Shown here: positions 1 to 7,847 of the stretch, piece after piece
Position numbering within the stretch: position 1 is the first letter of the stretch
How the letters are laid out: each line of letters opens with the position of its first letter
Assembly (NCBI GenBank): GCA_024407875.1
Contig: JAKSVT010000011.1
Coordinates: 1 to 60,823, forward strand
Reading direction: 5' to 3'
Length of the DNA: 60,823 nt
Source: Alphaproteobacteria bacterium
Lineage (GTDB): Bacteria > Pseudomonadota > Alphaproteobacteria > CAAGCB01 > CAG-977
Program-made: the position numbers and the translations under genes
Notes under the pieces: model-generated
Database searches by the model: none
Told to the model about the DNA's origin: nothing
Seen by the model: the letters and a program-made list of their open reading frames with translations, nothing else

Positions 1-54
1 TCCGCACCTGGTTCCAGGACTTTCACCTGTAGATTATGCACATGCCGCGCACAC
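1..54 (-). mobile_element. Group II intron (class C-like), 5' end only
   Basis: Read on the minus strand from 54, the sequence starts GTGTGCGCGGCATG and continues into a short CAGG/CCTG hairpin containing GTGAAAGTCC. This fits the conserved GUGYG 5' boundary and early domain I of bacterial group IIC introns. The stretch is clearly GC-richer than its surroundings. It begins right after the T-run of the terminator behind the HTH gene and in the same orientation, which is the target preference known for class C introns. The rest of the intron, including any reverse transcriptase gene, lies outside the window. Recognition is from memory of the family consensus, without a covariance search. Confidence 0.75.
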
Positions 55-55
55 T

Positions 56-98
56 AAAAAAAGGCTCTCTAAAACTAGAGAGCCCATTAAATTTTTTT
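56..98. terminator. Bidirectional rho-independent terminator
   Basis: Inverted repeat GGCTCTCTA (63-71) / TAGAGAGCC (76-84) with a four-base loop. On the minus strand it is followed by seven T (62-56). On the plus strand it is followed by an A/T stretch with seven T at about 92-98. It terminates the minus-strand regulator gene ending at 107 and would also stop plus-strand transcription. Confidence 0.9.
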
Positions 99-106
99 GC
101 TACTAA

Positions 107-1099
107 TTATGGCAATATAATTTGAACAACTCTGTGTAATTCTGACATTTTTGCTTCAGAAATTTCAATCTTTTCATCAGGATTCCACATTACACCAAAC
201 ATTTTGCCATCCATATCTTCACGAACTGAAACGATATGTGCTTCTTGTTCTGTATCGTAAACAAGTGCCAAGTCACCTAAACCTACCATCTTATTTGGAT
301 CTACAACTAAAATAGCTCTAGTAGGTAAAAGATTACCTAAACGACGTGTACATAATAATACAGCGTATGATGACGGGCTAAAGTTACCAGCTAATACTGA
401 TACTGTACCTAAAACTGCATTTGTATCTATTATAACAGAACCATTATCTCCAGGTTGTCCATAAACTGATAATGTCATTTCACTACGTTCACGAACATTT
501 GTTCCTGCTTTAACAACAGGCAAATCTGGACCATTATATTTGCTATTTGCAATAGCTCTAGTTCTTGTGTCGTTTCTTTGAATAAATTCTTCTAAAGCAC
601 CTGCTTTATCTAAATCATAAATTTGCTTTTGTAATTCTTCATTTGTATATCCCAATGCACGAGCAATTCTTGAAATTTCATCTTCAGAAACTTCACGTTG
701 TCCCATTTCAATACGGTGATATACAGATAATGTTAATTCTGCACCATCAGCAACATCTGATAATGTTAAATTCTTTTGACCACGAATATATCGTAAGCCT
801 GCTCCTAACATCTTTAAACCGCTACGTTCATTAATGCGATTACGACGTTCTTGTTCTCTACGCCAAGCCTGTACTACATCTGCTTGTGAAGATGATTCAT
901 TTACAAAAATGTCTTGCAATGGGCAATCTAAAAATTCTGCAATTCTTACCAATTGCTCTTGGTCGATACGACGATAGCCTTTTTCAATTTTAGATACAGC
1001 TGATAAGCTTACACCTAAAAAATCGGCTAATTCTTGCATAGAACGACCGCGTACACGACGATACATACGAATTTGATTAGGAAAGATAATCTCTTCCAT
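107..1099 (-). CDS. Double-HTH XRE regulator with degenerate S24/LexA-like domain
   Basis: DNA-binding transcription regulator. Two XRE/Cro-type helix-turn-helix domains are visible, at about residues 8-62 and 100-152, joined by an Arg/Gln-rich linker. The C-terminal third (about 190-330) has the layout of an S24/LexA-like domain, including a VVDP...GDLALV stretch. The expected catalytic Ser (usual GDSM context) is replaced by TRRLGN around 251-256, and the expected Lys region reads IVSVRE, so autoproteolysis is unlikely. The start is supported by GAGG upstream of the ATG. The gene is monocistronic and ends at a strong terminator. A near-palindrome at 1125-1138 is a candidate autoregulatory site. 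Its targets are unknown; the neighbouring secretion genes are an obvious guess. Confidence 0.8.
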   Translation of the reverse strand: MEEIIFPNQIRMYRRVRGRSMQELADFLGVSLSAVSKIEKGYRRIDQEQLVRIAEFLDCPLQDIFVNESSSQADVVQAWRREQERRNRINERSGLKMLGAGLRYIRGQKNLTLSDVADGAELTLSVYHRIEMGQREVSEDEISRIARALGYTNEELQKQIYDLDKAGALEEFIQRNDTRTRAIANSKYNGPDLPVVKAGTNVRERSEMTLSVYGQPGDNGSVIIDTNAVLGTVSVLAGNFSPSSYAVLLCTRRLGNLLPTRAILVVDPNKMVGLGDLALVYDTEQEAHIVSVREDMDGKMFGVMWNPDEKIEISEAKMSELHRVVQIILP

Positions 1100-1124
1100 T
1101 AAAGCGCCTCACATAGATTATTAA

Positions 1125-1138
1125 GATCAAATTTAATC
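1125..1138. promoter_or_regulatory. Near-palindromic operator candidate
   Basis: GATCAAATTTAATC is a 14-bp near-palindrome with one mismatched symmetric pair, lying 25-40 bases upstream of the HTH regulator start. Its position suits autoregulation by that protein. This is inference from symmetry only. Confidence 0.35.
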
Positions 1139-1272
1139 AAAGGTTTTATAACTTGTTTTTTTTTAAAATTCAATTTTTATTTTAACTATTTATTAAAAAT
1201 TTCCACAAACAAATACTTTTCCCAATATTTTTTTATTAAAAATAGGGAAAACATCCTTTTTCTCAAAATATT

Positions 1273-1707
1273 TTAGAATAATTCATCAACGAAAAGATAT
1301 ATTGCTTCAGAAAAAGTATTAAAAGTACAAGACTTAGAAAAATCCATACGATTAATAATATGATATTGTTGATCTAAACTATCATAAACAAATAATTCCT
1401 CAGCAGCTCTTCCTAACAACAATTTTCCTTGCATAGGAGGCGTTTGAGAATATTCAAGATTTGCTTCAATAACACCAGGTAAAGTATAACCTTTGTTTAC
1501 TCTATCATTTGCTCTTGTTCCATAAATTTCTACACCATTCCATACAAAGCCATCTGTCATTTTTAACATGGTTATGTAATCATTAGGAAGAGCAGGAAAC
1601 CTATGAGAAGCTAATAATGAACTAACAAATTTTAAGCTTCTGTCATCCACTGGAGGAAAAAATACAGCTCCATCTTTTTGAATTGTTTGTAATATTCTAT
1701 TTAGCAT
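1273..1707 (-). CDS. SUKH (SMI1/KNR4, YrhA-like) family protein, putative immunity protein
   Basis: A 144-residue soluble protein with the SUKH pattern: an LPNDYITMLKMTDGF stretch at about residues 40-54, a following NGVEIYG strand, a LLLGRA strand, a VYDSLDQQYHI strand, and a C-terminal TFSEAIYLFVDELF helix. SUKH proteins are known as broad immunity proteins against secreted nuclease toxins in polymorphic toxin systems. The gene starts 12 bases after the stop of the HNH-domain gene, so the two are very probably co-transcribed. The immunity role is inferred from this pairing. Other SUKH proteins have unrelated scaffold roles, so family membership is firmer than function. Confidence 0.75.
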   Translation of the reverse strand: MLNRILQTIQKDGAVFFPPVDDRSLKFVSSLLASHRFPALPNDYITMLKMTDGFVWNGVEIYGTRANDRVNKGYTLPGVIEANLEYSQTPPMQGKLLLGRAAEELFVYDSLDQQYHIINRMDFSKSCTFNTFSEAIYLFVDELF

Positions 1708-1719
1708 ATATTTCTACCT

Positions 1720-2991
1720 TTAACGTCCAGGCATACTCTTTTGATTGATAATTTCAAATACACTTTCCAAGAAACCTGCATAAACACTACGATCGTGTCT
1801 TGTCGTTCCACCTGATGATATTTCAATATCTCCTGTGAAATATACCTTTCCCTTTGGTGTTGGAATGTACAATTTCATAGGTTTCATACCTGGAGCTTGC
1901 AAAGTTTGCATATCTATAAATTTATGTATATCTGCATGATATGGGTGTGTTTGAATTAAACATAAATTTGAGAAATTATTCGTTCCACCATATTCAAAAG
2001 GTACTCTCAAGTGAATATTAAAGTTTTCAGGAGCTTTACCTTTCTTTACAGTCTTAATTGCTTCTTCATCCATACCTGCTGCAATTAATTCATTTACATG
2101 GTGATAACCAACATATTTTAAGAAATCACGTCTTGTTCTCTTAAACGCTTTTCTTAATTCACCCATCCATTTAGGATCAAGCATTACAAAATCAGTTTCT
2201 ACTAAATCCATGTTTGGCAAATCCATTTGAGAAAATTGCCATTCCCACATAGACTTTGCATCACCACCACTTGCCATTCCTGGATGCATATTAGGATTTT
2301 GCATATTTGGCTGCATAGAAGTACCATAAGCACTTTGTTGTACACCCATCATATTAGGAGAATTTGGCAAAGAATTCATCTGCTGAGGCATAAATGGGCT
2401 TTGTGCATATTGTTGTGAATATGCAGTATTTTGCGGCATTTGTGGCTGTGCACCCATACCAAATGGGTTTTGTGCATATTGTTGCGGATATGCAGGAGCC
2501 TGTGACATTTGTGGTTGTGCACCCATAACAAACGGATTTTGTGCATATTGTTGTGGATACATTGGACTTTGAGGCATTTGTGGCTGTGCACCCATATTAT
2601 ATCCACCAAATTGATTCATCGCAGGATTTTGCATCGGGCGAACACCCATTTGCTGATTAGGCATAAATTGTGGTGTAGAAAATGGATTTTGTACATATGT
2701 TTGTTGATATGGGTTTTGTGCAAAAGGTTGTTGTCCAAAAGTATTTTGATTAGGTACATATCCATGTTGAGAATTAAATTGATTTGGAGAAACAGCAGCA
2801 TTCATTTGTTGTTGATTTACACCACTCATAGGTGCTTGAGGTTTATTATATAGTCTTGGATCTCTATACATACTAGCAACCCTATCAGCACGTCCCATTG
2901 GGGTGACGCCCTGATTTTGAGCTTCTATAGCGGCTGTATTATCCTGCGTTTGAGTATTAGGTACAGCCTTTGTACCAGACCAATCCCACAT
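1720..2991 (-). CDS. Repeat-rich protein with C-terminal HNH nuclease-like domain, putative T4SS toxin
   Basis: A 423-residue protein in two parts. Residues 1-245 are low-complexity and rich in Q, N, P and M, with three tandem 23-residue repeats at 133-201. There is no signal peptide. Residues 250-423 are globular and contain an HNH-like block at 324-360: His327, Pro331, Gly335-Gly336, Asn342, and His352/His356 in an H-x3-H pair followed by KF, spaced as in colicin-type HNH nucleases. The position of the catalytic general base (after His327) is Leu. It sits 10 bases behind the coupling ATPase gene and just before the SUKH gene, which suggests a T4SS-delivered toxin with immunity. An alternative is a non-toxic DNA-processing or structural protein. 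Confidence 0.6.
   Translation of the reverse strand: MWDWSGTKAVPNTQTQDNTAAIEAQNQGVTPMGRADRVASMYRDPRLYNKPQAPMSGVNQQQMNAAVSPNQFNSQHGYVPNQNTFGQQPFAQNPYQQTYVQNPFSTPQFMPNQQMGVRPMQNPAMNQFGGYNMGAQPQMPQSPMYPQQYAQNPFVMGAQPQMSQAPAYPQQYAQNPFGMGAQPQMPQNTAYSQQYAQSPFMPQQMNSLPNSPNMMGVQQSAYGTSMQPNMQNPNMHPGMASGGDAKSMWEWQFSQMDLPNMDLVETDFVMLDPKWMGELRKAFKRTRRDFLKYVGYHHVNELIAAGMDEEAIKTVKKGKAPENFNIHLRVPFEYGGTNNFSNLCLIQTHPYHADIHKFIDMQTLQAPGMKPMKLYIPTPKGKVYFTGDIEISSGGTTRHDRSVYAGFLESVFEIINQKSMPGR
2389..2595 (-). repeat. Three tandem 69-bp coding repeats
   Basis: Three in-frame units of 69 bp encode 23-residue repeats (residues 133-155, 156-178, 179-201) built around MGAQPQM and QQYAQNPF. Units differ by only a few substitutions, so copy number may vary between strains. 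Shorter QNPF-like motifs continue on both sides. Confidence 0.9.
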
Positions 2992-3001
2992 CTTTTAAAA
3001 A

Positions 3002-5293
3002 TTAAGCCTCTTCTTCTTCCTCATCATCTTCTTCTAAGTCTTCGATATCATAATCACCATCATCTTCTTCTTGGTCTTCATAATAATCTTCGACTACTTC
3101 TTCTGCTTCTTCTTCATCCTCATCAGGTTCTTCTTCTACATCAATCAAGCCTTCTAATGCGCTGATATCTGTATCTTCACGTTGAGCAACAACCCAATAA
3201 GGTACAAATGGTGAAGGTTTAATAGCCTGTTTTTTCTTCATTTCTTCATCCCAGAACCAACGTGGTGCATCAGCCATGATAGGACGGTTCATCCAACCTT
3301 GCATCAATACGATTTGTTGATTTGTAGGTAATGACAACATTTGTGCTGCACAAATAACAGCAGTTCCTTGCAATGAACGAGAAACGTTCTTAGAGAATGG
3401 TGTAGCTTGTTTAGACCAACCTTCTGTTCTAGATGATGATGCAATTTCAACTGTTTTTGTACCAATCATCTTTTCAAAACGTTGTGCTGTTTGTTCGTTG
3501 TTTTGAGACAAAATTATCTTAGAAGCCGTTGTAGAAATAATAGTTTCAAGGTCATCTTTACCATATTGACCTGAAATTTGTCCTAAATCTTGTCCGATTA
3601 ACAAATACGATACTTTTTGACCACGACCTACAGCAGGACCATCTTTTACAGCACCTAACTTAGGCATTTGTGGGAATTCGTCGAGTACGAACAATGCAGG
3701 GAATGGACCCGTTGTTGTTCCATCACCTAACTTAAAGTTTGGTGGGTTTGCAATCAAGAAGTTAGACATTAATTCAACGAATGTACCAGTAATAATATTC
3801 AATGCACGAGCATCAACTTGGTTTACTGATAAGTAAATAGCAATAGACTTCATTTCACCAGTTAAAGGATCTTTCATACCTCTAATATCTTTGAATACGA
3901 AGTCTGACATTTTTGTTCTAGAACGAACAGCTGAGTTCTTAAAAATACCAATACCTGTTAATGCAGTTGACAAAATAGAACCACGTTCCTTATCAGGTGT
4001 ACCAGATAATTGGTTCAATTCAACAACAGCACGGTGTGCATAACCATATTTTTTACATTCAGCAACAGCTTGATCCAACATATCACGCATAGGATCAGCC
4101 AATGCAGCCATTTGATCGCCCTCTTCTGTTTTTTTCTTGATTTCAGCAGCCATTTGCATTTGTGCTTCTGTCAACCAGTCCAAAATCATAGCGATACAAG
4201 GTTCTGCACCAACCCAAGATTCAGGTAGCATTTCCCATGTTCCAATTGGAACATAGTTATTTAAATCAAGAGTTCCGTCTCTTAAGTGTTCAAGTGCCAC
4301 AGCGGCATCGCCGTCTGTCATATCCATGTAGTAGCCTTCAAGAACTTCTTTATCTTTATCGTCTAATTTGCCTTCATATAAACGTCCAATAAAGTAGTCA
4401 TTAGCACGAGCATGTTCGCATTTACCACATACGAAGTGAATAAATCCTGTTAATGCGTTACGACCTGTTTTTGCCCAGTGAGGATCAGCACCGCCTTTTG
4501 GCTCTTCAACCAAAACGTTAACAATTGAGTCAACGTACATATCACGAGCTGGGCCAAATGGAGGTAAACAAGTGTTAGAAAGCATGTTCCAACTTGGGTA
4601 ATAAATGCCTTTATCAGGTTCATCTTCAGCACCCCAGTTAATAACAAACACAGGGCCTATTGTTGCACGATATCCACTAGTTTTAAAACAAAGTTCTGGT
4701 TTAGGGTCGTTAACGATAATAGAAATATCGTTTGATTCAAAAATTGTGGGCATAACAACCCCCACTGTTTTACCAGTACCAGGAGGTGCTAAAACTAGAA
4801 CAGACAAAGTTTCAGGCAATTTTAACAATTTACCTTGGAATTTTCCTAAAACAACGATAAAGCCATCAAATAATCCCATCTTTTTAATGTCTTCTCTTGT
4901 CGCAACACGTCCACTTCCGTGAATTGTACTCATCCAAGAGTGTGGGTTAGACACAATGCCCCAAACAACAGCAAAACCGAATGGGAAGAAAGGAACTACA
5001 GGTAACCACATTGTCCAAGGAATAGGATAATCATTTACAACACGTGAAAATAAATTAATTATCCATTTGTAATAGGAAATAAAGAATTGTGGTGTCGTAA
5101 AGAAACGCAAAACATACTTTCCTAGCATTTCTAATTTTGACTTATTTAATGAGCCCCCAGAATGAACAATTCCGTGAACTACAAAAGACAAAATGCCTAA
5201 AAAAAACAAACAAAATAAGCCTATAGCACACCACTTAATTACATATTGAACCGCGGCGTCTCTCTCAGCCCATTCATCTCCATGTTTTGCCAT
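3002..5293 (-). CDS. virD4: VirD4/TraG-family type IV coupling ATPase
   Basis: Inner-membrane ATPase that recruits substrates to a type IV secretion channel. The N terminus has membrane segments at about residues 18-43 and 94-113. The HGSGRVATREDI stretch before the ATPase domain is typical of VirD4. Walker A APPGTGKT is at 169-176 and Walker B is within LFVLDEFPQM. The length of 763 residues is slightly above the VirD4 norm because of an extremely acidic tail: the last 40 or so residues are almost all D, E and Y. Acidic C termini of coupling proteins are known to contact substrates or relaxosome parts. The gene follows a small lipoprotein gene and precedes the HNH/SUKH pair, so the pair could be its cargo and protection. 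No relaxase is visible nearby. Confidence 0.93.
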   Translation of the reverse strand: MAKHGDEWAERDAAVQYVIKWCAIGLFCLFFLGILSFVVHGIVHSGGSLNKSKLEMLGKYVLRFFTTPQFFISYYKWIINLFSRVVNDYPIPWTMWLPVVPFFPFGFAVVWGIVSNPHSWMSTIHGSGRVATREDIKKMGLFDGFIVVLGKFQGKLLKLPETLSVLVLAPPGTGKTVGVVMPTIFESNDISIIVNDPKPELCFKTSGYRATIGPVFVINWGAEDEPDKGIYYPSWNMLSNTCLPPFGPARDMYVDSIVNVLVEEPKGGADPHWAKTGRNALTGFIHFVCGKCEHARANDYFIGRLYEGKLDDKDKEVLEGYYMDMTDGDAAVALEHLRDGTLDLNNYVPIGTWEMLPESWVGAEPCIAMILDWLTEAQMQMAAEIKKKTEEGDQMAALADPMRDMLDQAVAECKKYGYAHRAVVELNQLSGTPDKERGSILSTALTGIGIFKNSAVRSRTKMSDFVFKDIRGMKDPLTGEMKSIAIYLSVNQVDARALNIITGTFVELMSNFLIANPPNFKLGDGTTTGPFPALFVLDEFPQMPKLGAVKDGPAVGRGQKVSYLLIGQDLGQISGQYGKDDLETIISTTASKIILSQNNEQTAQRFEKMIGTKTVEIASSSRTEGWSKQATPFSKNVSRSLQGTAVICAAQMLSLPTNQQIVLMQGWMNRPIMADAPRWFWDEEMKKKQAIKPSPFVPYWVVAQREDTDISALEGLIDVEEEPDEDEEEAEEVVEDYYEDQEEDDGDYDIEDLEEDDEEEEEA

Positions 5294-5335
5294 TTTCTAT
5301 ATATACCCACAATAAAAAAATATAGTTTTGATAAT

Positions 5336-5364
5336 TATAGATTATCCGTTGTTAATAATCTATA
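5336..5364. other. Stem-loop in the leader of the coupling-protein gene
   Basis: Perfect 10-bp inverted repeat TATAGATTAT (5336-5345) / ATAATCTATA (5355-5364) with a 9-base loop, in the 117-bp gap between the lipoprotein gene and virD4. It could be a weak attenuator or an operator. There is no strong T-run directly behind it on the minus strand. Confidence 0.5.
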
Positions 5365-5410
5365 AAAATTTTAATTTTTATTCAATTTTAAGGTGTTGTT
5401 TGCAAATATA

Positions 5411-5716
5411 TTATTCTTTATCTATTTGCTTAAAAAACTCTTTTTTTTCATATTCGTTATATTCTTGATCAAAACATAATTTATATTCGTCATTATCAAG
5501 AATTCCATTATACGTATGCTTTTCTTTACATTCTTTATCAATTTTAGCAACTTCAGGACGCATAGAATTATCATATGTCTCTGTTAAAAGTTTACCGCTT
5601 CTATTTAGTGGTGATGCCATATAAACAACTGAAACTGCAGCTGCTATCTGTTCTTCTCTTGAGCAAGAAGATAATATTAAGACAAAAAAGGCTAATAACT
5701 TACAAAATTTAAACAT
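5411..5716 (-). CDS. Small lipoprotein in T4SS locus
   Basis: A 101-residue protein with a short basic start, a hydrophobic segment and a lipobox LSSC at about residues 15-18, so it is expected to be lipidated and anchored in a membrane facing the periplasm. The mature part is charged, with a KEFFKQIDKE end and two further Cys residues (in KECK and KLCF). Small lipoproteins of T4SS clusters include VirB7, which stabilises the outer-membrane core. The position suggests such a role, but no VirB7 sequence hallmark was recognised. It starts 4 bases after the upstream two-TM gene. Confidence 0.65.
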   Translation of the reverse strand: MFKFCKLLAFFVLILSSCSREEQIAAAVSVVYMASPLNRSGKLLTETYDNSMRPEVAKIDKECKEKHTYNGILDNDEYKLCFDQEYNEYEKKEFFKQIDKE

Positions 5717-5720
5717 TTAC

Positions 5721-6779
5721 TTAAATAACTATCTTTTGAACATCTCTTATTACATTATCATCTGCACGAGACACTGATGTCAATGCTGATTTTAATTCTT
5801 TAATATCATCAGGCCCACCGTTTTCAAAGCGGCAAACATTAACATCTAAGTTTTTCCAAACATCAAACATATCTTCAGCATTAATAATAGTACCAGAATT
5901 AATTACAACCATAGGCTTTAAATTCATTCCTTTAGCTGCACCACTTAATTGTGAAACGAATTGCTCTCGCATATTCATTACATTACGTACAGGAGATACT
6001 CTATGATTACTTTCAGAGAACCATAATGGCTCTTCATCATTAAATCTTTCCTCATCAGCTAGCCAATCACCACTTTCTTTATCAACCAAACACAATAATA
6101 AGTGATCAGCACAAACACCTAAGAAATCTATTACTTTACCAGCAATCTTAGCATTTTCAATTACTTTATATCCTGCAGAAGTAAGAATTGCATTAATTGA
6201 AGATCCTGTAATAGGTCCTTGTGGAACAGGAGCAGCCTTAGTTTCAGATTTTGAAACTTCCCTATTTGAACTTTTTTCTTCGTGTTTAGCTTCAGCTTTT
6301 GCCTCTTTTTCTGCTTCTTTCTTTTCAGCTTCAAGCTGTTCTTTAGTCTTAATTTTACCAGAACCAACACGAACAGGAGCCGGACGTGTTTTCTTATAGG
6401 ACTTTCTCTTAGTAACTTTTGGCTTTCCAACAGGCTTCTTTGCCTCTTTTTTCTTTGCCATATTCTCTTTAATTTTTCTAATAGGAAATCCCAAAACTTT
6501 CTTTAATAAAGGCATCCATTTAATATAATTTACTAATACCATAGTAAATATAAAGGCCGGAATAAAACATACTAACCATATACCAAAGAACCATTCACTT
6601 GTTGTCGTAATTGACCAACCATTCTCCCACATTTGAAAGAAATAAGACCAATGACCAGGATTTGTAATATTAAATTGCCAATAGGTAATTCCTATTTTTT
6701 GCATATTGCTAAAATATATGGATCCCCATAAAACAAACAAAAAGAAAAATCGAGAACAAGCTAGAAACTTTTTATTCAT
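5721..6779 (-). CDS. Two-TM membrane protein with cytoplasmic domain, T4SS-associated (paralog A)
   Basis: Unrecognised family, 352 residues. Two membrane segments (about 8-24 and 62-86) flank a short loop containing WQFNITNPGHW and a WENGW motif. A long Lys/Glu/Ala-rich charged linker (about 95-180) follows, and then a globular C-terminal domain (about 190-352). The downstream neighbour on the map (6783-7847) shares the same layout and loop motif, so the two arose by duplication. The C-terminal domain begins with a pattern faintly like NERD/restriction-type folds (KVIENAKIAGKVIDFLG) but no E-x-K active site was found. The loop should face the periplasm, the linker and domain the cytoplasm. 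A role in substrate recruitment is a guess from context. Confidence 0.7.
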   Translation of the reverse strand: MNKKFLACSRFFFLFVLWGSIYFSNMQKIGITYWQFNITNPGHWSYFFQMWENGWSITTTSEWFFGIWLVCFIPAFIFTMVLVNYIKWMPLLKKVLGFPIRKIKENMAKKKEAKKPVGKPKVTKRKSYKKTRPAPVRVGSGKIKTKEQLEAEKKEAEKEAKAEAKHEEKSSNREVSKSETKAAPVPQGPITGSSINAILTSAGYKVIENAKIAGKVIDFLGVCADHLLLCLVDKESGDWLADEERFNDEEPLWFSESNHRVSPVRNVMNMREQFVSQLSGAAKGMNLKPMVVINSGTIINAEDMFDVWKNLDVNVCRFENGGPDDIKELKSALTSVSRADDNVIRDVQKIVI

Positions 6780-6782
6780 TAA

Positions 6783-7847
6783 TTAAGCCTCTTGTAAATC
6801 AAGTAAAGCGCCTGCTATATCATCATTTAATTGAGAAGAAGATTTACCTTGAGATTTAATGAACTCTATCAAAGCACCTGTATCTGGCAATTCTTTTGAT
6901 GTGCATTGTCCCATACGTAATACAGAAACGTCAATTCCTTCAATATATGATAACATATCTGTCATATTAGAAATATAACCGTGATCCATCATCATACAAG
7001 CATTTACTTCTAATTGAGCATATTCTGGCAAATTGTTTTCAATGTATGATTTTAATAATTTCTTTGCTTTATCCATATTAACAAAAGGTGATGGAATTTC
7101 CTCTCCATCTTCTGTTGTCCATGTAGCGCGGCCATTCATATCATTAACTTTCCAAACATTACCTTTTTCCGGACCAGCACATAATAAGAAAATACCTGAT
7201 TGAGAAAAAGATATAATATTTGCATTAAGTTCACCAACAGGCATATCTTGAAGAATATACATACCCGCTTTTTCGAATACTGAAGCCAAATTTTTCCAAA
7301 TACCGACTTGATAATCCGCAATTTCAATTGAAGACATCGCTTTATTTGCTTGTGTTTGTTGGACACTACTTTGTTGTTTTGGTGCAGGAGCATTTGTTTG
7401 CTGAGGTTCTGACACTACATTATTAGTTTGAACTGTATTATTTTGAACAGGTCCACCAACTCCACGTAAGGAAGACAATTTCTTAGGTAATACTTTTTTT
7501 ATTGTCTGATTTTGTTTTGATTTAACTAAATCTGATGGAATATACTTAGCATCTGTAACCTTTGAAGTTTTTTTCTTTTTTGGCTTACTAGATTTTGTAA
7601 AAACAATTTTATAAACCAATAAAGTCAAAATGCCCATAAAAACAGGCATTAAGATTATTCCTCCTAAAAACAAAAATTCACTTTTTGAACTTACTATCCA
7701 ATCATTATTCCATTTATCAACAATCATATTCCAATGACGAATATTTGATATATCAAAACGCCATAAAGATTTATATATAAACCATTGAACAACAAATACC
7801 ACTACGATAGAAATTATCGCAGAAAGTAGTAATTGCTTTTTTTTCAT
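6783..7847 (-). CDS. Two-TM membrane protein with cytoplasmic domain, T4SS-associated (paralog B)
   Basis: Unrecognised family, 354 residues. It is a paralog of the 352-residue protein encoded just downstream: membrane segments at about 7-25 and 60-85 enclose WRFDISNIRHW and WNNDW, closely matching the partner's loop. A basic and Gln/Asn-rich linker (about 90-170) leads to a C-terminal domain (about 175-354) with a GNVWKVNDMNG stretch. Its ATG overlaps the stop codon of the upstream Lys-rich gene by one base, and the next gene begins 3 bases after its stop, so translation is probably coupled. Similar topology but diverged C-terminal domains suggest a heteromeric membrane complex. That is inference. 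Confidence 0.7.
   Translation of the reverse strand: MKKKQLLLSAIISIVVVFVVQWFIYKSLWRFDISNIRHWNMIVDKWNNDWIVSSKSEFLFLGGIILMPVFMGILTLLVYKIVFTKSSKPKKKKTSKVTDAKYIPSDLVKSKQNQTIKKVLPKKLSSLRGVGGPVQNNTVQTNNVVSEPQQTNAPAPKQQSSVQQTQANKAMSSIEIADYQVGIWKNLASVFEKAGMYILQDMPVGELNANIISFSQSGIFLLCAGPEKGNVWKVNDMNGRATWTTEDGEEIPSPFVNMDKAKKLLKSYIENNLPEYAQLEVNACMMMDHGYISNMTDMLSYIEGIDVSVLRMGQCTSKELPDTGALIEFIKSQGKSSSQLNDDIAGALLDLQEA

Noticed and set aside
1217-1251. TTTTCCC/GGGAAAA hairpin downstream of the SUKH gene as a terminator
   Set aside because: There is no T-run directly after it on either strand, and the inner stem is imperfect.
2227-2853. Open frames antisense to the repeat region of the HNH protein
   Set aside because: They follow from the biased codons of the Q/N/P repeats, have no ribosome sites and encode no recognisable proteins.
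5721-6250. NERD or restriction-endonuclease-like nuclease domain in the 352-residue membrane protein
   Set aside because: The start of the domain is suggestive, but no E-x-K or second acidic metal ligand was found, and the paralog lacks the pattern.
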